Source of the DNA: Zygotorulaspora mrakii
Taxonomy: Eukaryota; Ascomycota; Saccharomycetes; Saccharomycetales; Saccharomycetaceae
NCBI RefSeq assembly: GCF_013402915.1
Contig: NC_050720.1
Coordinates: 186,001-250,000, forward strand
Direction: 5' to 3'
Length of the DNA stretch: 64,000 bases
The number at the start of each line of letters is the position of its first letter. The first letter of the stretch is position 1. Of the stretch, positions 1 to 10,307 are shown piece after piece. Under the pieces are notes generated by a model. The model saw nothing but the letters and a program-made list of their open reading frames with translations. It was not told where the DNA came from and searched no databases. The translations under genes were made by a program, and so were the position numbers.

Positions 1-1118
1 GTCTCATTCACAGGAACAGACTCTAAAAATTCATTGTAGCAATACAATTTATCGAATATACTTGCGGGCCCCTGGAAAGGCAATACCAAATCTTCGACGA
101 TGCTAGTTATTGCTGGTGCTGCGGAATTCTCATAAGTTACAGATTCTTCCCTTGGCTCGTCATTTTTCCTTCGTTTGGATGATTCTTCCTCGACTTCATC
201 TCTATTAGTTTCTCCCAACTCCTCCACGTTTTTACTTCCGTTTTGTAATGTATCCTCGATGTCTTCTTCCGATCTATCTCGCTTATTTTTCGTACTCTCA
301 GATACATCATCTTCTTTATACTTTATCATTTCTAGCGGCCACTCCATTGTCAAACCATACATCGGTAAGTACTCTTCTTTAACAGCCCACGGAGCCCCCA
401 TTTTAGAAGACGCCCTTTTCAGTGTTATCTTGCAAAAGCACTTTATCAAATGCTTGGTAAATGTTGAGCGATCTCGATAAAGTTGCGATTGATCTGCAAT
501 CAGCGATTTATTACCATGATTTTCTTCAATGAGCATATACTTTGAGTAAGCTGGCATGATAATCTCTCCCGTTTGCGCATCCATACTCGCGTTGAATTGT
601 GCCTTCTCTTTAATTATGTATGGTTTCTGATATTGAGGTTGCGTCGATTCATCCCGACTGGAGCCTTTGAAAGGTGTATCCTCTCGTTGTGGACTAGCCT
701 GACTTGGTGATCCATCCAACAGGTCCTTATTATTCTTCCTCAAGTAAACGGTCTCACCGGGGAAAAAGTCATTTTTGAATCTCGCATATACGTTTTCCAC
801 TAGGGCATCCAGCCTTTTGATGCCATTGAAATGCAAGAAGCGAGCTACCGGCTCTCGCAATTTGAGGGGAAATCTCTCCTCGACGTAACGAAACTGAGTT
901 TCTTCACTATCAAGAGCTTCGAAAAAAGTTAAACAGGAAGTTCCCGTTATCTCGCATGTGAAATGGTGACGAGCGTAAAAATCAAACCTCGTCAAATATT
1001 CTTCGTAAGTCTCGAACCACTCACCGGTCTCATCAATATGCCATACTTCAATGTTTATATCTACCGGCAGTGGTTTGGGATCCGGGAGAGTTATCGCTTT
1101 CCTCTTGTATAGCACCAT
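1..1118 (-). CDS. ITC1: ITC1-type subunit of Isw2 chromatin remodeller, 5' part only
   Basis: Translating the minus strand from the ATG at 1118 gives about 372 open codons running off the window edge, so only the N-terminal third is visible. The first ~130 residues form a WAC domain with the stretches VWHIDETGEWFETYEEYL and HFTCEITGTSCLTFFEALDS, nearly identical to S. cerevisiae Itc1. A charged, low-complexity region with a KRRK cluster follows. In the family, Itc1 pairs with the Isw2 ATPase to slide nucleosomes and repress early meiotic and mating-type genes. S. cerevisiae keeps two copies (YGL133W and YPL216W), both next to the neighbours seen here. Divergent from BMS1. Confidence 0.93.
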   Translation of the reverse strand, partial: MVLYKRKAITLPDPKPLPVDINIEVWHIDETGEWFETYEEYLTRFDFYARHHFTCEITGTSCLTFFEALDSEETQFRYVEERFPLKLREPVARFLHFNGIKRLDALVENVYARFKNDFFPGETVYLRKNNKDLLDGSPSQASPQREDTPFKGSSRDESTQPQYQKPYIIKEKAQFNASMDAQTGEIIMPAYSKYMLIEENHGNKSLIADQSQLYRDRSTFTKHLIKCFCKITLKRASSKMGAPWAVKEEYLPMYGLTMEWPLEMIKYKEDDVSESTKNKRDRSEEDIEDTLQNGSKNVEELGETNRDEVEEESSKRRKNDEPREESVTYENSAAPAITSIVEDLVLPFQGPASIFDKLYCYNEFLESVPVNE

Positions 1119-2029
1119 CCCAAAGAATTATCCTACTACCGCCAGATTGTATAGTAAGATTTTTGGACAAAACCACTATAACTAACCTGAGTAGCAATTG
1201 TCAAAATTCAGAATTAGTCTTCCAAACTTGCCGGATATTCTTTGATGATTAACTACTGCAAGAAAGGAGGTTAAATTCCCAATTTTATTTTTTATTTATT
1301 TTTCAGGTTTATGCCTTTTCATCACTTTTGTCATATGCCCGCAAGGCTGTATATAAAAAGGAATTATCCCCAGAATTTCTGAAGATCAGAAGATCATTAC
1401 AGCGCATAGAGCTCAGAATTGACGACTAGCTGGTGCCCTTGAACACACTTTAATATCTCAAAGGAATTCATTGCTACCAACACTGATTTCCTCTTCTTTC
1501 GTCATTTTCAGGTGGTTTCCAGAAATATTACGTAACCGCTTTAGATATGGTAATGAAACCGTCCAAGAGATGAAAAAGCGATTTGAATTGAAGTCGTGTA
1601 ACGCTTTTCAAAATATTCGAGATTCCGCAATGCCCTTACAGCTGAGAGCTCTCTGTTAAGCACTAATTGCCCTACGATTTACCGCTTTTGTGCTCCCACC
1701 TTTTGTTCTATTGTCGCGTCACAAATTAGTCTAAAAAGATACACTAATTTATAAAACTCAAGATTGAAACAGGTTGTAATGCTCAATTTCAGGGACTCGG
1801 CATGAATCATAAGCATTTGACGACATGCTCCTCATATAAAAGTAAATTTGAATGAATTTCCATATATAAGTCACGAGACTACCATTTTACTAGTTATAGC
1901 TCCATTTTGCTTATTGCCTGAAAAATTTTATACTCATCTCATCTCATCGCATACTTGAGCAATGTGGAAAAAACAAGACACAAACATCTGACCAAGCATT
2001 TGGGGAGGTGTCGAGACCAGATGTCAACC
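1119..2029. promoter_or_regulatory. ITC1-BMS1 divergent intergenic region
   Basis: No gene is supported in this 0.9 kb. The only clear signals are RRPE and PAC elements in the last 110 bases before BMS1, listed separately. A TATAAAA-like run near 1353 could serve either gene. Confidence 0.6.
1919..1950 (+). promoter_or_regulatory. RRPE + PAC ribosome-biogenesis promoter pair
   Basis: TGAAAAATTTTA at 1919-1930 matches the RRPE consensus. The reverse complement of 1941-1950 is GCGATGAGAT, a perfect PAC element. Ten bases separate them, 80-110 bases before the BMS1 ATG. In budding yeasts RRPE is bound by Stb3 and PAC by Dot6/Tod6, and the pair marks ribosome-biogenesis genes, which fits Bms1. 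Confidence 0.85.
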
Positions 2030-5000
2030 ATGGATCAGTCTAATAGGGAGCATCGGAAGAAGAAAGAGAAGAACCCTGCGAAGAAGAAGCTGCATTCGCA
2101 GGGTATGAATGCAAAGGCGTTCGCTGTCTCTGCGCCTGGCAAGATGGCTAGGAACATGCAGCGGTCGAGTGATGTAAACGAAAGAAAGTTGCATGTACCG
2201 ATGGTGGATCGTACCCCAGATGATGACCCACCACCGATTGTTGTTGCGGTTGTGGGGCCTCCGGGGACAGGTAAAACTGTTTTGATCAGATCACTGGTTA
2301 GAAGAATGACAAAGACAACATTGACTGAAATAAATGGGCCAATAACTGTAGTTTCTGGAAAGCGTAGAAGGCTAACGATTATTGAGTGTCCTGCCAATGA
2401 TTTAAACTCTATGATAGACGTTGCCAAGATTGCAGATTTGGTTCTTTTACTAATTGACGGTAATTTTGGATTTGAAATGGAAACAATGGAATTTCTGAAC
2501 ATTGCGCAACATCATGGTATGCCTCGTGTTCTTGGTGTTGCTACACATCTTGATCTTTTCAAATCTCAATCTACATTGAGAGCGTCAAAGAAAAGGTTAA
2601 AACATAGATTTTGGACGGAGGTTTATGAGGGAGCAAAACTTTTCTATCTATCTGGTGTTATCAATGGCCGTTATCCAGATCGTGAAATTTTAAATCTTTC
2701 CCGTTTTATTTCAGTAATGAAGTTTAGACCTTTGAAATGGAGAAATGAGCACCCTTACATGCTCGCGGATCGTATAACAGATCTTACACATCCAGAACTA
2801 ATAGAGAAACAGGGAAAGCAAATTGACCGTAAAGTTGCACTATACGGATATCTTCATGGTACCCCCCTGCCATCGGCAACTGGCACCAAAGTCCATATAG
2901 CGGGTGTTGGTGATCTATCGATCTCTCAGGTTGAAAGGTTACCTGACCCATGTCCAACGCCATATTATCAGCAAAAACTCGATGACTATGAGAGAGAGAA
3001 AATCAAAGAACAAGGCAGTAGCGCAGCTTCTGTAACGCCACGTCGGAGAAAAAGGTTGGATGATAAGGACAAGCTAATCTACGCCCCCATGTCAGATGTC
3101 GGAGGTGTGCTTGTAGATAAAGATGCAGTTTACATCGATGTTGGTAAGAGAAATGAGGAATTGAGTTTTGTACCAGGCGAAGAGAGGGGTGAAGGTGAAA
3201 AACTAGTCACAGGTCTACAGAAAGCTGATAAGAATTATGCCGAAATTTTTGAAGGTGTTGGTCTACAACTTTTCAGTAATGACGAAGTATTGCACACAGG
3301 CGAAGAATTCGATCACGAAGATATAGACGAAAAGTTGGATCAAGGTAGAGGAACATTGAGAAATCCTAGATTGTACGGTGAGTCAATTCAAGTGGAAGAT
3401 GCAGATATTGAAAACTTGGCAAGCGATAACGAAAAGGATGAACTGGATGCTGCAGAAGCCGTTTCAGAAAAAATAAATATTGACTTTGGTTTCAATGATG
3501 GAAAGATGAAGGCAGATATAGATTCTGAATTCGAACTAAGTGATCATGAAGGTGAAGGTTGGGAAAGAGCAATTTCTGCAAAACTAAGTAGCAGATCAAA
3601 CCGTCGTAGAAATTGGGACATCGGAAAATTGATATACATGGATAACATATCTCCTAATGAATGCCTCAGAAAATGGAAAGGTAAAGAGGATGATAATGAT
3701 AATGACGAGGCCAATAGTGATATCGAAGTCGAAAATGATAAAGGAGATGGCGCAGACGATTTTTTCAAGAGAAAACACGAAGCAGAGAGTAAAATTCAAG
3801 ATTACGAAGGCGATTTGGAGAAATTTGTACCGTATTTTGATACTATTGAAAAACTTACTCAAAAATGGTCTACATTTTCACCAATTAGAGATAGATTCAT
3901 CGGTGCACCAAAATTACAAAATGTTGAAGTTGATGAGGAGAGTTCCAATAATGACGATGAAGAACTGTACGGTGACTTTGAAGATCTGGAGGCAACTTCC
4001 GCTGAGGAGATTAACGGAATGGACCAGCGCATATCCGGGGATGAAGGTAAATCAGAAGACGAAGGCCAGTCAGAAGACGAAGGCAGTGATGGTAACGACT
4101 CCTTTACCAATTTTGAGGAGGAAGAGCAGAAAGAATTGACTCTCGAAGAAGAGCGTGAATTGAATGCTTCCAAGAAAGAGAAATTACACCTGCAATTCGA
4201 AATGGAGGAGGGTGATAATTTCAAAGAAGATGATCCCAACAACGAATATGATACCTGGTATGAGTTACAGAAGGCAAAAATGGCAAAACAACAAGATATT
4301 AACAATGCCGAATTCCAGAGCATGAGCCCTGAACAGCGTCAAAAGATTGAGGGTTTCAAAGCAGGATCCTATGTGAGAATCGTCTTTGATAACATTCCAA
4401 TGGAATTTATAGAGAATCTCGATCCTCATGTTCCGGTCATCATGGGTGGTTTATTACCTGCTGAACTCAAATTTGGAATCATTAATTCAAGACTTAGAAG
4501 ACATCGTTGGCATAAAAAGATCTTGAAAACAAATGATCCTTTGGTTCTTTCTCTCGGTTGGAGAAGATTCCAATCATTACCAGTGTATACCACCAGTGAC
4601 TCCAGGACTAGAACGAGAATGTTAAAGTATACTCCTGAGCACACTTACTGTAATGCCTACTTTTACGGACCGTTATGTTCACCAAATACACCTTTCTGTG
4701 GAGTACAAATTGTAGCAAATAGTGACACCGGAAATGGATTTAGAATCGCAGCTACAGGTGTTGTTGAGGAAATTGATGCCAGTGTTGAAATTGTCAAGAA
4801 ATTGAAGCTGGTAGGCTTTCCATATAAGATTTTCAAAAACACGGCTTTTATCAAAGACATGTTTTCGAGTGCAATGGAAGTTGCCAGGTTTGAAGGTGCT
4901 CAAATTAAGACGGTATCTGGTATCCGCGGTGAAATTAAGCGGGCATTGTCTAAACCAGAGGGACACTTCAGAGCTACTTTTGAAGATAAAATTTTGATGA

Positions 5001-5566
5001 GTGATGTTGTCATTTTAAGGTCATGGTATCCAGTTAACGTAAAGAGGTTTTACAACCCTGTTACTTCAATGCTACTAAAGGACAAGACGGAATGGAAAGG
5101 GATGAGGTTAACAGGTCAGATCAGAGCTGCTCAAGGCATTGAAACGCCTTCAAACCCTGATAGTGCATATAAAAAGGTTGAGCGTGTCGAAAGACACTTT
5201 AATGGCTTAAAAGTTCCAAAAATAATTCAGAAAAACTTACCTTTCAAGTCCCAAATTCATCAAATGAAACCGCAAAAGAAAAGTACCTACATTGCAAAGA
5301 GAGCCGTTGTGCTTGGAGGTGAAGAGAAGAAGGCAAGAGCTTTCATGCAAAACGTGTTAACATTATCGAGATCCAAAGACGAAAAGAAGAAAGCTAAGAA
5401 ACAAGACGACAGAAAAGAGAGGCTGAAAAAATTGGCGAAAGCTGAGGAAGAAAAATCTCATAAAGATAGGCAAAAAAAGAAGGAATATTTTGCATCGCAA
5501 GGGAAGAAAAGGCCTTCAAGCTCAAATGAGGATAATAAGTCAAACTCTTTTAAGAAGAGAAAATGA
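2030..5566 (+). CDS. BMS1: Bms1, GTPase of the small-subunit processome
   Basis: A 1178-residue protein, close to S. cerevisiae Bms1 (1183). The frame is open upstream to 1955 without an ATG. I chose ATG 2030 because MDQSNREHRKKKEKN matches the family start; ATG 2021 would add three residues. A basic N-terminus is followed by a G domain with P-loop GPPGTGKT (residues ~76-83), a long acidic middle (about 400-730, several E/D runs) and a conserved C-terminal block containing WYELQKAKMAKQ and GFKAGSYVRIV, ending in a Lys/Arg-rich tail. Bms1 binds Rcl1 and U3 RNA in the nucleolus and is needed for 18S rRNA cleavage and 40S assembly. Its promoter has an RRPE/PAC pair. Confidence 0.97.
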   Translation: MDQSNREHRKKKEKNPAKKKLHSQGMNAKAFAVSAPGKMARNMQRSSDVNERKLHVPMVDRTPDDDPPPIVVAVVGPPGTGKTVLIRSLVRRMTKTTLTEINGPITVVSGKRRRLTIIECPANDLNSMIDVAKIADLVLLLIDGNFGFEMETMEFLNIAQHHGMPRVLGVATHLDLFKSQSTLRASKKRLKHRFWTEVYEGAKLFYLSGVINGRYPDREILNLSRFISVMKFRPLKWRNEHPYMLADRITDLTHPELIEKQGKQIDRKVALYGYLHGTPLPSATGTKVHIAGVGDLSISQVERLPDPCPTPYYQQKLDDYEREKIKEQGSSAASVTPRRRKRLDDKDKLIYAPMSDVGGVLVDKDAVYIDVGKRNEELSFVPGEERGEGEKLVTGLQKADKNYAEIFEGVGLQLFSNDEVLHTGEEFDHEDIDEKLDQGRGTLRNPRLYGESIQVEDADIENLASDNEKDELDAAEAVSEKINIDFGFNDGKMKADIDSEFELSDHEGEGWERAISAKLSSRSNRRRNWDIGKLIYMDNISPNECLRKWKGKEDDNDNDEANSDIEVENDKGDGADDFFKRKHEAESKIQDYEGDLEKFVPYFDTIEKLTQKWSTFSPIRDRFIGAPKLQNVEVDEESSNNDDEELYGDFEDLEATSAEEINGMDQRISGDEGKSEDEGQSEDEGSDGNDSFTNFEEEEQKELTLEEERELNASKKEKLHLQFEMEEGDNFKEDDPNNEYDTWYELQKAKMAKQQDINNAEFQSMSPEQRQKIEGFKAGSYVRIVFDNIPMEFIENLDPHVPVIMGGLLPAELKFGIINSRLRRHRWHKKILKTNDPLVLSLGWRRFQSLPVYTTSDSRTRTRMLKYTPEHTYCNAYFYGPLCSPNTPFCGVQIVANSDTGNGFRIAATGVVEEIDASVEIVKKLKLVGFPYKIFKNTAFIKDMFSSAMEVARFEGAQIKTVSGIRGEIKRALSKPEGHFRATFEDKILMSDVVILRSWYPVNVKRFYNPVTSMLLKDKTEWKGMRLTGQIRAAQGIETPSNPDSAYKKVERVERHFNGLKVPKIIQKNLPFKSQIHQMKPQKKSTYIAKRAVVLGGEEKKARAFMQNVLTLSRSKDEKKKAKKQDDRKERLKKLAKAEEEKSHKDRQKKKEYFASQGKKRPSSSNEDNKSNSFKKRK

Positions 5567-5693
5567 TAATAATGTCCGAAAAGCGCTATTCAGTTAGTTC
5601 CACTCAATTCATGTATAAATATATAACATAAACACTGGATTAAGTCATTCGTTGAATGATAAAAACATATAAAATGCGAAAACATATCTATCT

Positions 5694-6392
5694 TTAAATG
5701 TATTGAGATAACCATTGAAAAGCTTCAGCGTAACCATCCCTCATCACAACGGAACACATGAATACTTCAACTGGTCTCTGACCTTCGACTCTTGCATTGC
5801 CTGTGGTACTCATCAAGCCTAAAGCAGAGCGTAGTTCTGCCTCAGAGACAGCATTTTCACAATCAATTTTGTTACCTAGAATCACAAATGGAACATTTTT
5901 CAATTCAGCAATATTGAACAAAGCATCCAATTCTACACGGGACTCAACAAACCTTTCAGGATCAGCGGCATCCACCAAGAAGACAATTCCATTGACTTCA
6001 GGGAAATAGTCCTTCCATAAACGACGGGCCTGAAGATGTCCACCTAGATCAAAAGTGGTGAATTTGATATTGCCAATTACTAATTCTTCAGAAGTTGGGT
6101 GCCAAGTTGGTTGTAAAGTAGCTAATCTATCATTCTTTAGCATGTGGAGTAAAGTAGTCTTACCGGCATTGTCTAGACCTAAGAATAACAGCTTACCATG
6201 TTTGTTCCATAAACCGAGAGATGCCAAGACGTCTCTGACTGTTTCAAATGGCGAAAAAAATCGTCACTGGTTAGTATATGAATGGCAACAAAAGGCACAC
6301 AATGCTCATTTGTCTAGGATTATTTTCAAACCGAAAGTTCCCAAGAATAAAAATACTTTATACATACACCAGCCAAAAATATCCCACACCAT
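5694..6392 (-). CDS. SAR1: Sar1, COPII small GTPase, spliced
   Basis: Two exons: 6368-6392 (ATG at 6392, 25 nt) and 5694-6238, giving 189 residues (S. cerevisiae 190). Exon 1 encodes MVWDIFGW plus the first base of a Phe codon; exon 2 resumes [11 protein letters not shown]. The P-loop is [13 protein letters not shown] is the switch 2 motif and NKID the guanine-specificity motif. Sar1-GTP inserts its N-terminal amphipathic helix into the ER membrane and recruits Sec23/24. That helix starts MVWDIFGWF instead of the S. cerevisiae MAGWDIFGWF, one residue shorter. It sits tail-to-tail with BMS1, as expected from YPL217C-YPL218W. Confidence 0.96.
6239..6367 (-). other. SAR1 spliceosomal intron (129 bp)
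   Basis: On the minus strand the donor is GTATGT right after the 25-nt first exon, the branch point TACTAAC lies at 6270-6276, and the acceptor is a CAG ending at 6239. Splicing joins T and TC into a Phe codon and restores the conserved Sar1 N-terminus. The S. cerevisiae gene has an intron at the same place. Confidence 0.93.
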
Positions 6393-6666
6393 TTCTGCTA
6401 CACACTATTCTACACTTTCTTTCACGTCACTAATGAGACCAGGAGGGATACAATCGATGGTATACAATCGATAACTAAGTATTTAACCAATGATGTTTAT
6501 CGATTTCGTTCTTTTTGTTCGTATTTTCCAAAACCCTGATCGATACTGCTTCGTGTTACAAAATTTCAAAATCTATAAAAGAAGTAAAAGGAGGGTAATG
6601 TTCAATAATCAATTGTATCGAGTAGTAATATACCGTTTCCGTTCAAATATGTATCAATACTTTTCA

Positions 6667-7998
6667 TTAATGTGAAAAATTTGTTTGTATGAGCTCATCT
6701 TTTACTTTAATGGATGCTGCCAGCTTTTCACTAGTAATTATCAGAGCATCATCTTTTAAACATGTGATTAGTGACGCTTCCAACCGTGTAAGGAGTCTTT
6801 TCGAAACACCGCACACTTTGCAGAAGTATTGATGAGAGTGGACGCAATCTTCCAACAGTTTCGTTGCTATACGGACAGATGCAATGATCAATCTGTGGAT
6901 TTCATTTTCATTCAAAATTTGCCTCAAAATGATCGGACCCTCTATCCCCTCTCTTGTCAACAACAGTGTTTGCAGTAGAAAGGTAGCTGTAGTGTAAACC
7001 ACAGATCCAAACATACATTTGGCTTGAATTCTTGAAATCAATTGCTGATACGTTATTGTGGGTGCGCTCTTCATGAAGAAATTCGAGTATTCGTTAGGGT
7101 CATATGGGTCATCATCATTAAAAGTTGGGTCATTAGAAGAACAGGAGTCATTAATTTTTTTTTTATCAATATCATTTTGAGAAAGCTGTAAAATGCATTT
7201 TATTGTATCTTCAAGAATGTTAATTCCTTCAACAGGCGATAGTTCAGGAACGTCACTTGATGACTTAATATCCGCTATTATCAGAGACGTCTTAGGATTG
7301 TCTTTGTCCGGCTGTTGCGAAGTTTGAGGCTGAACCTTTTCCGAAGAATTGAATATTGGATTCTTGATATCTTTATTCAGCTGTATAGGCATAGTATCGC
7401 ACGGACGTGATATTGGCGAATTCTCCAGTGTACTGTCGCTGCTTTCACTGATTTGATCATTATCGGTACCGTAATCAATAATCTCAGATATTTCCGTTGA
7501 AGGTAATGTTTCTAATAGCACTTTCTCACTTTTATTTAATGCAGACGAACCATCATTTACCAGCCCGGTAGATAACATGTCAGTACTGGTATCATGATCA
7601 TCATATTCGTTGTCGCTCAGTTCAAAATTAGACATAGATGCTGATAAGTTCGTTGCTTGTGTGGCGACATCACTGTAAGGCTTGACATAGGAACCATCGT
7701 TCAATAAATCGGATCTAAAACTATTTATCTTGTCCAAATTTTGCGCCACATAGTCATTTACTTGATTTGCATATTCAAGTAAATCCTCAACATTTTTTTT
7801 ACCTTGCAGAGGGTCATCTTCATGATTTAAGTACTTGCCACTATCGTTCGTCTCATCATCATGCTTGCTGGATTGGAACCTCACCTTTTTAGCGGAGTTA
7901 CCAGGTGGACTATCAAGCAATTCCGAATCATCATTTAACTCACTGAAGTTACTATTTTGGAAAAATCCTGTCCTTAGCGGAACCTCCAATGTGTCCAT
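6667..7998 (-). CDS. PCL8: Pho85 cyclin of the Pcl8/Pcl10 type
   Basis: 443 residues (S. cerevisiae Pcl10 433, Pcl8 492). The first ~280 residues are acidic, Ser-rich and probably disordered. The last ~160 hold the cyclin fold, with YQQLISRIQAKC and VVYTTATFLLQTLLLTREG recognisable. Pcl8 and Pcl10 direct the Pho85 kinase to glycogen synthase Gsy2, restraining glycogen storage. One gene stands here for the YPL219W/YGL134W pair, in the expected place between SAR1 and RPL1. The upstream DNA carries a CACGTG/TGACTCA composite. Confidence 0.88.
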   Translation of the reverse strand: MDTLEVPLRTGFFQNSNFSELNDDSELLDSPPGNSAKKVRFQSSKHDDETNDSGKYLNHEDDPLQGKKNVEDLLEYANQVNDYVAQNLDKINSFRSDLLNDGSYVKPYSDVATQATNLSASMSNFELSDNEYDDHDTSTDMLSTGLVNDGSSALNKSEKVLLETLPSTEISEIIDYGTDNDQISESSDSTLENSPISRPCDTMPIQLNKDIKNPIFNSSEKVQPQTSQQPDKDNPKTSLIIADIKSSSDVPELSPVEGINILEDTIKCILQLSQNDIDKKKINDSCSSNDPTFNDDDPYDPNEYSNFFMKSAPTITYQQLISRIQAKCMFGSVVYTTATFLLQTLLLTREGIEGPIILRQILNENEIHRLIIASVRIATKLLEDCVHSHQYFCKVCGVSKRLLTRLEASLITCLKDDALIITSEKLAASIKVKDELIQTNFSH

Positions 7999-8965
7999 TC
8001 TAATAAACGGTGTCTTCGCCAGGCGAATATCCAGTCAACCTTCTTTGTTTGCTCACTAATCAGTATCGGTTATTTATGGCTATCAAACTTACAGGTTTCA
8101 CGGCAGCTATTTAGTTCACGTGACTCACTCATTTCGTGACGTCTTCAATTTATTCAGTCACCATTAGAAGGGCTCCTGAATAAATACGTGTGTCATTGAG
8201 TCTTCTGTTCAGTATTACTGGTCTTATGATACTCAATTGCAGATTTAAAAGTCTTTCCGGCTAGTGAGGCACCTCGTACCACACATGCGATGACGACATG
8301 TTGCCTTATTTGTGGGTGAAGAAAAAGAAGACAAGCTAGCCGTGGAACAAACGTTTGCGGCCTCTTTCAGAAGTCCTACGCACCTAACTCGAATGCTAAT
8401 AATCTTGAGTCATAATTCAAAGATGAGTAGTATCGCACGTTTTCTGGAATAAGCTCGATCGGCGGCTTAAACAGGAGTATTGGGCAACTTTACCCCCCAC
8501 CATGTCATTCTGGACTGCAACGTGAGACTATCAGATATCTTAATCTTCTGTTAAGTCTCGTACGGTTAATAGGAAAACAGCAGCTGAAAGATGTGTAATG
8601 TCCAGGCAATTAGTTTCCAGTTGTACACCTTAAAAAATATCTCTTGGCAGAGGTCAATTTCAAGACAATCCATGACAATTTAAGTGGCCTTGTGGTCGGA
8701 AAGCTGTTGAAGAGCGCATCCAGATTTCTTGTCATACTGTGTCGTGTGCTTACGGCTTCTGAAGCTTAACCGCTAAGCTTCGCGAAACGTTACAAAAATC
8801 GTAGAATTAATAATATGAATCAGAGGCAAAAAGGGAAAAGCTTTTACTTAAGTCATACAAAGCTAAATGCTTCTTAAAGAACGCAGATAGATTCGAGATT
8901 ACGTTGGATGCACTAAAATAAGTTCTGTTTATATACTTGTTAAAAATTAAATATAGAAACACTTC
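7999..8965. promoter_or_regulatory. PCL8 promoter and RPL1 3' flank
   Basis: 967 bp between the PCL8 start and the RPL1 stop. Apart from the site cluster at 8117-8143 I see no gene, RNA or repeat. Confidence 0.55.
8117..8143 (-). promoter_or_regulatory. E-box, Gcn4 and CRE-like site cluster upstream of PCL8
   Basis: CACGTG (8117-8122) overlaps TGACTCA (8121-8127), a Gcn4 consensus, and TGACGTC (8137-8143) is a CRE half-site plus one base. The cluster lies 119-145 bp upstream of the PCL8 ATG. Occupancy by Cbf1/Pho4, Gcn4 and Sko1-like factors is inferred from motif only. Confidence 0.5.
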
Positions 8966-9619
8966 TTAGTATAATCTGTAAGCTGGACCCATGGTAGATT
9001 TGATGACCAAGGAGCCGACGTTTTGCCAGTTCTTCTTCAGCAAAGAGACCAAGAAGTTAACTGACATCAAAATCTGGTTAACCAGAGTGTCTTCGTCCAT
9101 TTCAACGTTACCGATGGCAACAGCCAAACACAGGACCTTCTTCAATTGGAACTTGATGGTAGATCTGACATCGGTGACCTTACTGTACAAGTCATCGTTG
9201 TGAGAAACTGGGGTTGGAAACTTACCAGCCTTGGATAATTGAGGACCCAATAATCTTGGAACTTGTTTAATCAAAACTTCGGAGGCAATGAAAGCAGAGT
9301 ATTTCTTTGCCAATTTCTTAATCAACTTTTTGTTCTTGTTCAATTTTTTCAAATCTTCAACAGACATAGCATCAACACCGCAAGACTTTGCTCTGTCAAC
9401 GTCAAAAGCATCACCAAAGATACATAGGGACAAGTTTGGTCTTGGGCAAACTGGCAATTTCAAAGCACCGGAGAAACGCTTGTCTCTTTGAGGGTCGTAG
9501 TTCTTCAAACCGACTTGCAATTCAACGGTTTCCAAGAAGTTTCTCTTCTTGGTTTCGTTAGAGTATTTCAATAACTCTTGAACGTGTTCTCTAATTTGAG
9601 TAGAAGAAATCTTAGACAT
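8966..9619 (-). CDS. RPL1A: Ribosomal protein uL1 (Rpl1)
   Basis: 217 residues, exactly the S. cerevisiae Rpl1 length, beginning [20 protein letters not shown]. No intron is needed. uL1 forms the mobile L1 stalk of the 60S subunit and moves with deacylated tRNA at the E site. It corresponds to both YPL220W (RPL1A) and YGL135W (RPL1B). The sequence uses favoured yeast codons throughout (TTG Leu, AGA Arg, GGT Gly, AAG Lys), as for very highly expressed genes. Divergent from MRM2. Confidence 0.98.
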   Translation of the reverse strand: MSKISSTQIREHVQELLKYSNETKKRNFLETVELQVGLKNYDPQRDKRFSGALKLPVCPRPNLSLCIFGDAFDVDRAKSCGVDAMSVEDLKKLNKNKKLIKKLAKKYSAFIASEVLIKQVPRLLGPQLSKAGKFPTPVSHNDDLYSKVTDVRSTIKFQLKKVLCLAVAIGNVEMDEDTLVNQILMSVNFLVSLLKKNWQNVGSLVIKSTMGPAYRLY

Positions 9620-10307
9620 CTTTCCTGTAGTTAAAGTCTTCCAAAAGTATTTGGTGGTCCGTTAGGCGTTCGACTTTACGAGGATCTAGAAAGAAGACAG
9701 AGTTAAAGAATATAATTATTCAACGTCTATACGTCCTCGCTTCAAGATGGAGTTACTTTTAAACCTCTACTTGCTTCCAACGGGGCAGGTTCAGCTTACA
9801 CTTACAACAGCATGCTGCTGCCTGCCGTGTGTTCTGTCATCCGTTGTTTGCTTGGTGAAAATTTTCCACTGACAACTAAATGGAAGTTGGGACTGCTTAT
9901 ACACCCCATACACCACTGCACGTTTTCTGAGATTTTTCAAAATGAAAAAACGTTCGCGAAAAAATAATTCTAGGCTCATAAATTGGGGGCACAACGTGTG
10001 ATGTTTGGGTCTGTAAGGAGACAAGAGAGTGCAATAACATTTCTGCAGCTGGCAAATCTGGACATGTGCTTTCTGATCCCTTTGATAGCTTTAAGGCTGT
10101 CTCTAAGTGGTGCCAAAGTCATCTGAAATAACCATTCATAATATTCGTAGATTGTGATCCATTCTCTCGAACACGTGACATTCACGTGTTAGTTTTCCTG
10201 TTATATATCTGATATGAGTTATAGGGTGTGAAATTGGCATATTGAGAGCTGATAATAGTATGTTTAAACTATTGGGGTGTTCCAATCGTCAATGAAGGTA
10301 GTATGGA
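9620..10307. promoter_or_regulatory. RPL1-MRM2 divergent promoter
   Basis: Candidate Rap1 sites, on the minus strand relative to RPL1, are AGACCCAAACAT (complement of 10001-10012, one mismatch to consensus); on the plus strand there is a looser ACACCCCATACACC (9901-9914). A CACGTG dyad at 10170-10190 lies nearer MRM2. An A/T-rich run around 9935-9970 follows the Rap1-like sites toward RPL1, as in many ribosomal protein promoters. No other gene is seen. Confidence 0.5.
10170..10190. promoter_or_regulatory. Paired CACGTG palindrome
   Basis: AACACGTGA (10170-10178), spacer CAT, then its exact reverse complement TCACGTGTT (10182-10190). Each arm contains a CACGTG E-box, the site of Cbf1/Pho4/Tye7-type bHLH factors. 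It lies 118 bp upstream of the MRM2 ATG and about 550 bp from RPL1. Confidence 0.65.

Noticed and set aside
1955..2029. 25-codon upstream extension of BMS1
   Set aside because: It would require a TTG start; the two ATGs at 2021 and 2030 fit the known N-terminus.
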